A stretch of 11,158 bases of DNA from NCBI GenBank assembly GCA_017631725.1, contig JAGBSS010000106.1:1-11158 (forward strand), read 5' to 3'. The DNA is from Clostridia bacterium (lineage in GTDB: Bacteria; Bacillota; Clostridia; Christensenellales; Borkfalkiaceae). Both the position numbers and the translations under genes were made by a program. Each line of letters begins with the position of its first letter. Position 1 is the first letter of the stretch. Under the pieces are notes generated by a model. The model was given only the letters and a program-made list of their open reading frames with translations. It was not told where the DNA came from and searched no databases. Positions 1 to 5,724 of the stretch are shown in pieces.

Positions 1-2
1 AA

Positions 3-164
3 ATAAGAGTGCATTTATCAAGCATAGGCTTTCCGCTTTATGCAGACGGGCTATATGGACAAGGCGTTGCGGGGGAAACCTATTGCCTTTGTGCTAAAAA
101 ATTGCAGTTTAATCACCCTATAACAAAAAAAGAAATAGTTATAGAATTAAACGAACATAAATAG
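3..164 (+). CDS. RluA-family pseudouridine synthase, C-terminal fragment (partial, 5' end outside window)
   Basis: Only the last 53 codons are present, read in the frame ending at the TAG at 162-164. The peptide contains RVHLSSIGFPLYADGLYG and later LCAKKLQFNHPITKKE. These match the conserved C-terminal part of RluA/RluC/RluD enzymes, where R-V-H-L-x-S-I-G-x-P-x-x-x-D-x-L-Y-G is followed by L-x-A-x-x-L-x-F-x-H-P. Family members convert specific uridines in 23S rRNA or tRNA to pseudouridine in the cytoplasm. The catalytic Asp lies upstream of the window, so the subfamily and exact target cannot be assigned. The gene ends about 30 bp before a strong hairpin terminator and appears unrelated to the convergent carbohydrate genes. 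Confidence 0.85.
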   Translation: MRVHLSSIGFPLYADGLYGQGVAGETYCLCAKKLQFNHPITKKEIVIELNEHK

Positions 165-191
165 TGAAATTGTATGACACTAAAAATTAAA

Positions 192-230
192 AAACAGGAA
201 GAAAATTAAATCTCTTCCTGTTTATTTTTA
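192..230. terminator. Bidirectional rho-independent terminator
   Basis: A perfect 11-bp stem (AAACAGGAAGA at 192-202 with TCTTCCTGTTT at 213-223) encloses a 10-nt loop. On the + strand it is followed by TTTATTTTTA, ending the pseudouridine synthase transcript. On the - strand it is followed by a T-rich run (complement of 181-191), ending the three-gene operon whose last stop codon is at 228-230. One hairpin therefore serves two convergent transcripts. Confidence 0.9.
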
Positions 231-1088
231 TGGGTTTTCTATTTGGCTTGCTAAATGTTTTGCGACGTTGTAATTGAGAAGGTCTAACTGCGTTCGGATT
301 GGTTTTGATAGGTTTGCGAAAGAAGAAGTTTCTAAAGACAAGCAACCATTAAAATTAATTTCTTTTAATCCCTTAATAAACCCTTCCCAATTAAGAACAC
401 CTGTGTAAGGTATAAGGTGTAAATCTTGATTAGCCTTGCTATCGTGAACGTGTAAAACCTTTAAATCGTTGCCAATAATTTTTATAGCATAATATAAATC
501 TTCACCGGTGACGTGGCAATGCCCCGTATCTAAACAAACCTTAAAGTTTGGATCGGAAATTTCATTAACCCGATTTTTAATTTCCGTTATATTAGAGTAA
601 GAGTGCTTTTTGTCGGCAAAAGGCATGTTTTCTATGCAGATAGTAACTCCGTTTTGCTTTGCGTGTGGAAGAATATTTAAAATTCTTTCCTTAGTTATCT
701 TATAAGCCATTATTTGGTCGTTTTGGGCGTTCCACCCATAAGGCATTGCAGGGTGAATAACAAAATATTTACAACAAAGCAGTTTTGCAGCAGTTATTGC
801 TTTTTTGTGGCAATCTTCTACTTGTTTTCTGCTTTCTGCCGTTGAATCATCGTGTGGCCATACCCCGTGCATTTGATTAATTTCTAAACCTAAATTATCT
901 GCAACGCTTTTAACTTTTATAAAGTAATTGGCAAACTCTTTGTCTTGTAAATTATATAGCGGACTGTTTGGGGAAATAAACCCACGGTAATCTACGCAGT
1001 CATAGTTTAAGCCTTTAATTCTTTGTAGTTCTAAAATATATTCTTCTATATCGAAAATTTCTTCTGAACGAATACCTGTTTTTATCAT
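228..1088 (-). CDS. Sugar phosphate isomerase/epimerase (xylose isomerase-like TIM barrel)
   Basis: A 286-residue protein of the AP-endonuclease-2/xylose-isomerase-like TIM-barrel family, whose members are metal-dependent sugar isomerases, epimerases and related lyases. Likely metal and active-site positions, by family pattern, are H74 (QMHG), H112 (IHPA), E153 (CIENMPF), D187 and H190 (CLDTGH), H213/H215 (LHVHD) and E253 (LSLET). No signal peptide is seen, so it should be cytoplasmic. The start chosen is the ATG at 1086-1088, preceded by AAAAGG at about 7 nt. An in-frame TTG at 1116-1118 would add 10 residues but has no comparable ribosome site and abuts the preceding stop. It is the last of three - strand genes, 30 bp after the SGNH hydrolase gene, and probably funnels a released sugar into metabolism. 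The substrate cannot be told from sequence. Confidence 0.85.
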   Translation of the reverse strand: MIKTGIRSEEIFDIEEYILELQRIKGLNYDCVDYRGFISPNSPLYNLQDKEFANYFIKVKSVADNLGLEINQMHGVWPHDDSTAESRKQVEDCHKKAITAAKLLCCKYFVIHPAMPYGWNAQNDQIMAYKITKERILNILPHAKQNGVTICIENMPFADKKHSYSNITEIKNRVNEISDPNFKVCLDTGHCHVTGEDLYYAIKIIGNDLKVLHVHDSKANQDLHLIPYTGVLNWEGFIKGLKEINFNGCLSLETSSFANLSKPIRTQLDLLNYNVAKHLASQIENP

Positions 1089-1118
1089 AATTTTTCCTTT
1101 TAGTGCACTTAAGACCAA

Positions 1119-1805
1119 TTAAATTTTTTCTAAAATTCTATTGGCTATAAAATTCATACCACTATCGTTTGGATGCAAACAAACCCCTTCGTGTTTAAAT
1201 TGACCTATCGCTTTGTTTTCATTTTTTAAACTTATATCATTTAATCTAACGAAAATATAGCCGTTATCAAGTGCGATTTTTTCGAGAATATTTTCTATAA
1301 TTTCAAACTGCCAAAACAAGCCTGTTATTATAATTTTGGCTTTTCCACTCTTGTTAAAATATTTAATAAAATTGTTAAGTTTAGGATATAGTGGTTTTTC
1401 ATCTTTGTCATCTGCAATTGGCTTATAAACGTTTTCACCCAATCTTATAACGATAACGTCGGCATTAAAATCCCTTGCCTTATTATACGTTTCAATTTTT
1501 TCATCGTTATAATACTCTCTTTCCCAATCGGCACAGCAAGCAGTGCAAAAGTTTACTTTTCCATATTTTTTCTCTAAACCTTTAACGACTAAATGCACGT
1601 AGTCGGTTTCTTCTGATGATGCAGCCATACCCCAATCACCAAGCCAATCTATATCTTTAGCGGGGGCATGGCGAGTTATAGAGTTGCCAACAAACAACAC
1701 ACTTAATTTGCCGTTGTTGTTAATTGTTCTAACAAGGTCGTAAGCTTTTATTTGACCTTTAGACGAAACGTTATTTTTAGCAATATCTAAATTGTTTTTT
1801 TTCAT
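1119..1805 (-). CDS. SGNH/GDSL-family hydrolase (esterase-like)
   Basis: A 228-residue alpha/beta hydrolase of the SGNH type, a superfamily that includes carbohydrate deacetylases and other small-substrate esterases. Block I is LFVGNSIT, with the likely nucleophile S42. A WGMAAS motif at 58-63 and the block III motif RLGEN (121-125, Asn of the oxyanion hole) follow. Block V is CLHPNDSGM with candidate catalytic H211. The usual Asp three residues before that His is absent (Val), so the His may be oriented differently. No signal peptide is seen. The ATG at 1803-1805 has AAAGGTG 5 nt upstream. It lies between the GH99-like gene (50 bp upstream) and the isomerase gene, which suggests it removes an ester substituent from the same glycan. 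The substrate is an inference. Confidence 0.8.
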   Translation of the reverse strand: MKKNNLDIAKNNVSSKGQIKAYDLVRTINNNGKLSVLFVGNSITRHAPAKDIDWLGDWGMAASSEETDYVHLVVKGLEKKYGKVNFCTACCADWEREYYNDEKIETYNKARDFNADVIVIRLGENVYKPIADDKDEKPLYPKLNNFIKYFNKSGKAKIIITGLFWQFEIIENILEKIALDNGYIFVRLNDISLKNENKAIGQFKHEGVCLHPNDSGMNFIANRILEKI

Positions 1806-1855
1806 ATTAACACCTTTGGTTGTTCTTGTAAATATAAAAACTTTGTTTTATAAAC

Positions 1856-3064
1856 TTATTTTTTTAGGTTCTTTTGGCAGAATTCTTTAAAGTCGGGTGT
1901 TATCCAACTTTTATTATAACCATCAAAGCCTTGGTCGTGAGGGGTTCTGTAATCGGGTAGATTATCTCTTTTAGTGTATACTTCTCTAATTGCTTGTAAA
2001 TATTTATAACCAAATTTATGACTTGGAGCGACAAAATGTCCTTCATCCCACTCGTTCCAATTATCTATCATTATAATTTTCTTTCCCCAAGCATTTTCGG
2101 GCAAAGAATTAGAAACGTCTTTCATTTTTTCTAAAACTTTTCTATAGTTTTCCGGTTGTAGATACCACCTTTTGCTATTTCTAAAACCGGCGTATCCAAG
2201 ACTTGCCCAACGTTCTGAATACCTTGGAGTGGGGTCGTAAAAGCAAGATGCCGTGGGGATAAATCTATTTGGGTCAACTTTAAGATGATCTATATATGCT
2301 TGGGTTTGTTCGTTTATAATTTTTTGTTCATCTAAATACCAGTCGTGCGGGGGAATATACCCCGTATAACCAAACCTAAAATCGTATCCACGAGCAACAA
2401 ATTCTTCTGCTTCTGATTTGTCTTGAGTGGTATCACAAGCGGCGAAAATCATTCCGTTAAACCCTAAACTTTTACAGTACTCTCTACACTTGTCAAAAGT
2501 TGCCTTTTGGCTTTCGATACTTTTAAAACTTTCGGTTGAAAGTCTGCTTGGATTATATACGAAAAGCACTGGTTTATTATCTATTTTTAAATAGTTCTCT
2601 TTCTTAAAATAATTTTCCATCCAAAACGGCATAAGATTTTCAAGCATATCTTTTTCATCGGTAGCACCCCACCTTGGACAAACTTCGAACATAATTGCAA
2701 AGTTCATAAAATTTTTGTATTTTGCTTGTAAAAGTGCTTCGTGTATGCCGTGGCCACAACGCAAATCGTTTATCGTAACTTTTTTGCCTTGATTTTCTAA
2801 TTTTCTATACCAACAATAAATAAAACAATTAATGCCGTGCTCGACAGCCCATTTTATTTCCCAATCGCACACTTCTGGGTTTTCTTCATCGTAATAGCCC
2901 ATTAAAGGAGTTCTATCAGGAAACTCTTTGGCAAGGTCGTTAAACCCTTCGTGAATACCTGCCGCACCTTTTTTCCAAGCTGCATAATAATGAGCGGCAA
3001 CTATTCTATCAGAAGTGGCAGGATTTGGAGCGGGAACGTACTTTTCAAACTTAATATTATACAT
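1856..3064 (-). CDS. GH99-like / WbsX-like glycan enzyme
   Basis: A 402-residue protein resembling the GH99-like WbsX domain family, which is found in polysaccharide loci and related to endo-acting glycosidases. Visible family hallmarks are an N-terminal AAHYYAAW strand (23-30), GYYDEENPEV (56-65), WAVEHGINCFIYCWY (72-86, the 'animal-like' A-x-x-x-G-I-x-x-F-x-x-Y-W-Y pattern), KPVLFVYNP (164-172), and near the C-terminus NWNEWDEG (335-342) followed by FGYKYLQAI. The acidic residues of NEWDEG are plausible catalytic or sugar-binding groups. No signal peptide or membrane segment is seen, so it is probably cytoplasmic. The ATG at 3062-3064 has AAGGAG 9 nt upstream. It is the promoter-proximal gene of the operon and divergent from the araC-type regulator, its likely activator. 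Whether it hydrolyses or transfers sugars is unresolved. Confidence 0.8.
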   Translation of the reverse strand: MYNIKFEKYVPAPNPATSDRIVAAHYYAAWKKGAAGIHEGFNDLAKEFPDRTPLMGYYDEENPEVCDWEIKWAVEHGINCFIYCWYRKLENQGKKVTINDLRCGHGIHEALLQAKYKNFMNFAIMFEVCPRWGATDEKDMLENLMPFWMENYFKKENYLKIDNKPVLFVYNPSRLSTESFKSIESQKATFDKCREYCKSLGFNGMIFAACDTTQDKSEAEEFVARGYDFRFGYTGYIPPHDWYLDEQKIINEQTQAYIDHLKVDPNRFIPTASCFYDPTPRYSERWASLGYAGFRNSKRWYLQPENYRKVLEKMKDVSNSLPENAWGKKIIMIDNWNEWDEGHFVAPSHKFGYKYLQAIREVYTKRDNLPDYRTPHDQGFDGYNKSWITPDFKEFCQKNLKK

Positions 3065-3160
3065 TAAATGATTCTCCTTAAATTTTTGTTTAGATTATAG
3101 TTTTTGGCTTGTTTTAATTATTTTTTTACCTAAATTTAACCAATTTTAACTAATTATATC

Positions 3161-3189
3161 ATTATAAATTAAACAACATAATAGTTAAA
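3161..3189 (-). promoter_or_regulatory. Candidate promoter of the - strand carbohydrate operon
   Basis: On the - strand a perfect TATAAT (+ strand 3161-3166) sits 17 bp from a poor -35, TTTAAC (3184-3189). Predicted transcription start is about 3154, leaving a leader of roughly 90 nt. A strong -10 with a poor -35 touching a regulator repeat is the usual form of an activator-dependent promoter. A second TATAAT at 3153-3158 is an alternative with an equally weak -35. Confidence 0.5.
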
Positions 3190-3223
3190 TTGTCTTTTAT
3201 TAAGCACAATTTGTCTTTTTTTA
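3188..3223. promoter_or_regulatory. 21-bp-spaced direct repeat, candidate AraC-family operator
   Basis: Two copies of a TTGTCTTTT core begin at 3190 and 3211, exactly 21 bp apart. Comparing 3188-3202 with 3209-3223, 13 of 15 bases agree. AraC-family proteins typically bind direct half-sites about two helical turns apart. The array touches the weak -35 of the - strand operon on one side and the -35 of araC itself on the other, so it is placed for both activation and autoregulation. Confidence 0.5.
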
Positions 3224-3253
3224 TTGACATTTAATTAAATTTAAAGATATAAT
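3224..3253 (+). promoter_or_regulatory. Consensus sigma-A promoter of the AraC-family regulator gene
   Basis: A perfect TTGACA (3224-3229) and a perfect TATAAT (3248-3253) are separated by 18 bp. Predicted transcription start is about 3260, only some 7 nt before the ATG at 3267, so the transcript would begin within the AAAGGGG ribosome site (3256-3262) and be almost leaderless. Confidence 0.75.
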
Positions 3254-3266
3254 TTAAAGGGGCGTT

Positions 3267-4079
3267 ATGGAATACCAAATAAATGATTTTAATTTTGCCA
3301 TAACAAGCGTTGTTGTGGCACACAGAATACCGTTTGACCAGAAATCTTATTATAATTGTTTAGACGGAAGAAAATACTATGGTCTTGTATGTGCAATTAC
3401 AGGCAAATTAGTGTTTAATTTTTATGACAAAAAGCAATTAGAATTAAATGCTGGGGAAGTTGTTTTACTAAAACCAAGTGATAGATACATTGTCACCGCG
3501 CCAACCGGCTGCGAGCATTATGCTATAAGTTTTGAAATTCCTGAAAAAACGATGGAAGGGGATATTTCAAAAAAGTTTTTGTTAAGCAAGGACAACTTTA
3601 TTATAAGGCAAGGCACTTTTGCTAACCTTAATAAAGAAACGTTTGAAAATATTTGTTCGATATGGCAAAAAAAGGAGTTTGGGTATAGAGTAAAAGCCAC
3701 AGTTTTAGCAAACAAATTATTGTTTAATTTTATAAAAAGTTTAGTTTCTTACGAACAGGGGGATGGGTATAATAAAATTAAACCGGCAATAAAAATGTTA
3801 GAAGAAAAATGGAATGCCCAACTTTCACTTAAAGATTTGGCAAGTGTTTGCAGTTTAAGTGTTTCACATTTTAGGCACGTTTTCTTTAAAACTCTTAAAA
3901 TTCCACCAATGGAATATAGAGATTCGTTAAGAATTTTATACGCAAAAGACTATCTTATGAGTGAAAGGTATACTGTAAAGGAAATTGCAAGCCTTTGTGG
4001 GTTTTTAGATGTGAATTATTTTAATAGATTTTTCAAAAAACACGTTGGAACAACTCCAACAAAGTACGTTAACCGATAG
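3267..4079 (+). CDS. AraC-family transcriptional regulator
   Basis: A 270-residue regulator with the classical two-part layout. Residues about 1-105 form a cupin-like AraC ligand domain (for example CAITGKLVFNF, then AGEVVLLKPSDRY at 62-74). Residues about 172-270 form the DNA-binding domain with two helix-turn-helix units, the first around LSLKDLASVCSLSVSHFRHVFFK (starting at 186), the second at TVKEIASLCGFLDVNYFNRFFKK (starting at 236). It ends with the family signature G-T-T-P-T-K-Y. The ligand is probably a sugar or oligosaccharide, as judged from the divergent glycan genes. The ATG at 3267 is preceded by AAAGGGG at 4 nt, and no other early in-frame ATG exists. The last codons and stop (4065-4084) are repeated almost exactly at 5629-5648, after the next gene. 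Confidence 0.93.
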   Translation: MEYQINDFNFAITSVVVAHRIPFDQKSYYNCLDGRKYYGLVCAITGKLVFNFYDKKQLELNAGEVVLLKPSDRYIVTAPTGCEHYAISFEIPEKTMEGDISKKFLLSKDNFIIRQGTFANLNKETFENICSIWQKKEFGYRVKATVLANKLLFNFIKSLVSYEQGDGYNKIKPAIKMLEEKWNAQLSLKDLASVCSLSVSHFRHVFFKTLKIPPMEYRDSLRILYAKDYLMSERYTVKEIASLCGFLDVNYFNRFFKKHVGTTPTKYVNR

Positions 4080-4084
4080 TTAAA
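4065..4084 (+). repeat. Direct repeat, copy 1 (3' end of araC)
   Basis: This copy covers the araC codons Tyr-Val-Asn-Arg, the TAG stop and TTAAA. Its 18-base core CGTTAACCGATAGTTAAA (4067-4084) recurs without mismatch at 5631-5648. Over 20 bases the two copies differ at one position (A4066 versus G5630). Confidence 0.9.
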
Positions 4085-4101
4085 TTCGCTTAATAAAAAG
4101 G

Positions 4102-4115
4102 TGGGAACGTAAGCA
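4102..4115 (+). promoter_or_regulatory. Possible cre (CcpA) site
   Basis: TGGGAACGTAAGCA matches the catabolite-response consensus TGNAANCGNNNNCA at seven of eight fixed positions; the fourth base is G instead of A. It lies 28 bp upstream of the glycosidase-like start codon, a sensible place for glucose repression. It is a single weak match. Confidence 0.3.
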
Positions 4116-4143
4116 CTAAATAAAAACAAGGGGGTATTGTTTT

Positions 4144-5619
4144 ATGAGAGTATTTAACAATGAAGATTGGACTCATTATTTATGGTCGAGAGAAAACCAA
4201 AAGATTTCAGATAAAGACCTAAAAAATTTTATATATCAGTACAAGGACACGACTGTTACAGATTTTGTTTTTAACGTAAACGGAACGGTAAGTAGTAGCC
4301 CTTCTAAAATTTTGGAAACTTGGGTTGATAAATACAATGCAAGGGAAGAAAACGGTGTTTCTGTTGACTATACAAAAACGTATGCTTCACTCGCATACGA
4401 CTTGTTTGTGCGACAAGGATTAAATATGTATACCATATGGATAGAAACGTGTAAAGAAATTGGAATAAATCCGTGGCTATCTATTAGAATGAACGACGTG
4501 CATTTTAATATATCAGAGACGGAACTTCGTAAATCGGTGCAAGTAGAAAAGTATGCCGAACATTGGATTTCTGCACATAGAAAGGCAAAAGGGTGGTTTT
4601 GTAAAGCGTTAGATTATTCAAAACAATTTACGAGAGAACGCATGCTAGCATACATTACAGAACAAGTAAAACAATACGACGTTTTTGGTGTTGAATTGGA
4701 CTTTACCCGTGAGCCGTTTTGTTTCCCGTGTGGAAAAGAAGAAGATGGCCAAAAAATAATTTTTGATTTTGTAAAAGAAGTGAGACGTATTTTAGATGAA
4801 GTTGGCAGTCAACGTGGAAGGAGAATTGCTTTAAGTATTCTCGGACAAGCCAACCCTATTTCCGCTTTAAAAACAGGGTTTGACATTGCTGAAATTGCAC
4901 AAGCGGGACTTATCGATTTATATGTTGCTTCGCCACGATGGGAAACGGTGAATACAGATATTCCTATAGAAATTTGGAAAAAGTTGTTGCCTAAAAAGGT
5001 TGCTTTTGGTTGTTCGCAAGGCTTGTTGGTGCGCGGTTCTCGCCAAGAAGAGCCAAAGATTGGCGACGTTGCTATAGATATGGGACAGGCGGCGGCAAAC
5101 GTTAGTCGTGGATGTGATATCATTTATTTATTTAATCATTTCGACACCTTGGAAGATGGATTACAGGCTTTCACGCACGAAAACCATTTTAGGCGATTGG
5201 ATAATATAAGATACATTTATAAAAACATAGGAAAGATAAACGAAAGCGAAAGTTGGGAACGCCGTATTCCGGTCACCTACGATGATTTTGTGGCGTTTAG
5301 CGAGCCGGTTGCAACAAAATTGCCTATTACCTGTACGCTTGAGGCCTTCCGTTTGCCTTGCGGAAGGATGGAAACTGAGAGAGAAATATATATACACGTG
5401 GTTTTAAAAGAAGAAACTAATCCGGAAAATATTAGAGTATACGTTAATACAAAAAAGGCCGAATACCAAAGTGATAATGAGAAAATAGTTTGGGCAAACG
5501 GAAAAGTATATACGTTTGCAATTAGTTTAAAAACGGATAAGATTTTAGGCGTGGAGATTGAATCCGACTTGCCGATAACGATAAGTTATGTAGATGCACT
5601 TATTCCTGCAAGCAAGTGA
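4144..5619 (+). CDS. Putative TIM-barrel glycoside hydrolase of unrecognised family
   Basis: A 491-residue protein that I cannot place in a named family. It shows barrel-type beta strands with acidic ends: TDFVFNVNG (39-47), INPWLSIRMNDVH (108-120), FGVELDFTREPFCF (181-194), RIALSILG (227-234), LIDLYVASPRW (256-266), KVAFGC (285-290) and DIIYLFNHF (325-333). The region from about 395 is beta-rich, like an accessory sandwich domain. E184, D186 and E190 are the best catalytic candidates. No signal peptide is seen. The ATG at 4144 has AAGGGGG 9 nt upstream. It follows araC by 64 bp in the same direction and shares its terminator. G+C in sampled 60-base blocks in its second half is 38-55%, against about 27-32% in neighbouring genes, with CGT/CGC Arg codons. 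With the flanking repeats this suggests horizontal acquisition. Fold is fairly likely; activity is inferred. Confidence 0.65.
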   Translation: MRVFNNEDWTHYLWSRENQKISDKDLKNFIYQYKDTTVTDFVFNVNGTVSSSPSKILETWVDKYNAREENGVSVDYTKTYASLAYDLFVRQGLNMYTIWIETCKEIGINPWLSIRMNDVHFNISETELRKSVQVEKYAEHWISAHRKAKGWFCKALDYSKQFTRERMLAYITEQVKQYDVFGVELDFTREPFCFPCGKEEDGQKIIFDFVKEVRRILDEVGSQRGRRIALSILGQANPISALKTGFDIAEIAQAGLIDLYVASPRWETVNTDIPIEIWKKLLPKKVAFGCSQGLLVRGSRQEEPKIGDVAIDMGQAAANVSRGCDIIYLFNHFDTLEDGLQAFTHENHFRRLDNIRYIYKNIGKINESESWERRIPVTYDDFVAFSEPVATKLPITCTLEAFRLPCGRMETEREIYIHVVLKEETNPENIRVYVNTKKAEYQSDNEKIVWANGKVYTFAISLKTDKILGVEIESDLPITISYVDALIPASK

Positions 5620-5628
5620 AAAAAATAA

Positions 5629-5648
5629 TGCGTTAACCGATAGTTAAA
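5629..5648 (+). repeat. Direct repeat, copy 2 (vestigial araC 3' end)
   Basis: This copy lies 9 bp after the glycosidase-like stop codon. Read in the araC frame it gives Cys-Val-Asn-Arg-stop, a one-base variant of the true araC end. The sequence after it (CTTATAC then an A run) runs directly into the terminator hairpin, whereas a diverged version (CTTAATAAAAAGG, 4089-4101) follows copy 1. Confidence 0.9.
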
Positions 5649-5657
5649 CTTATACAA

Positions 5658-5690
5658 AAAAGCCAAGGTTTTTACCTTGGCTTTTAATAT
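5658..5690. terminator. Bidirectional rho-independent terminator
   Basis: A perfect 12-bp stem (AAAAGCCAAGGT at 5658-5669 with ACCTTGGCTTTT at 5674-5685) has a TTTT loop. The + side continues TTTTAATATTTTTT. On the - strand the stem is followed by TTTTTTGTATA. It ends both the araC/glycosidase transcript and the convergent CofE-like gene. Confidence 0.92.
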
Positions 5691-5724
5691 TTTTTATCAT
5701 TTGTACGGTTAAATAAAATTTATA

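Noticed and set aside
1089..1118. TTG-initiated extension of the sugar isomerase
   Set aside because: The internal ATG at 1088 has a good ribosome site and begins the conserved fold; the extension has neither.
1833..1852. TATAAAA/TTTTATA inverted repeat between the GH99-like and SGNH genes
   Set aside because: The 7-bp stem is all A-T with no following T run in the reading direction, so it is unlikely to terminate or fold stably in this A+T-rich DNA.
3181..3191. ATAGTTAAATT shared between the araC promoter region and the araC 3' end (4076-4086)
   Set aside because: Only 11 bases of A+T-rich sequence; chance is sufficient, unlike the 18-base repeat at 4067/5631.
4809..5397. Two - strand open frames opposite the glycosidase-like gene
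   Set aside because: Both overlap the coding strand gene completely, have no recognisable family, and no promoter or ribosome site was seen.
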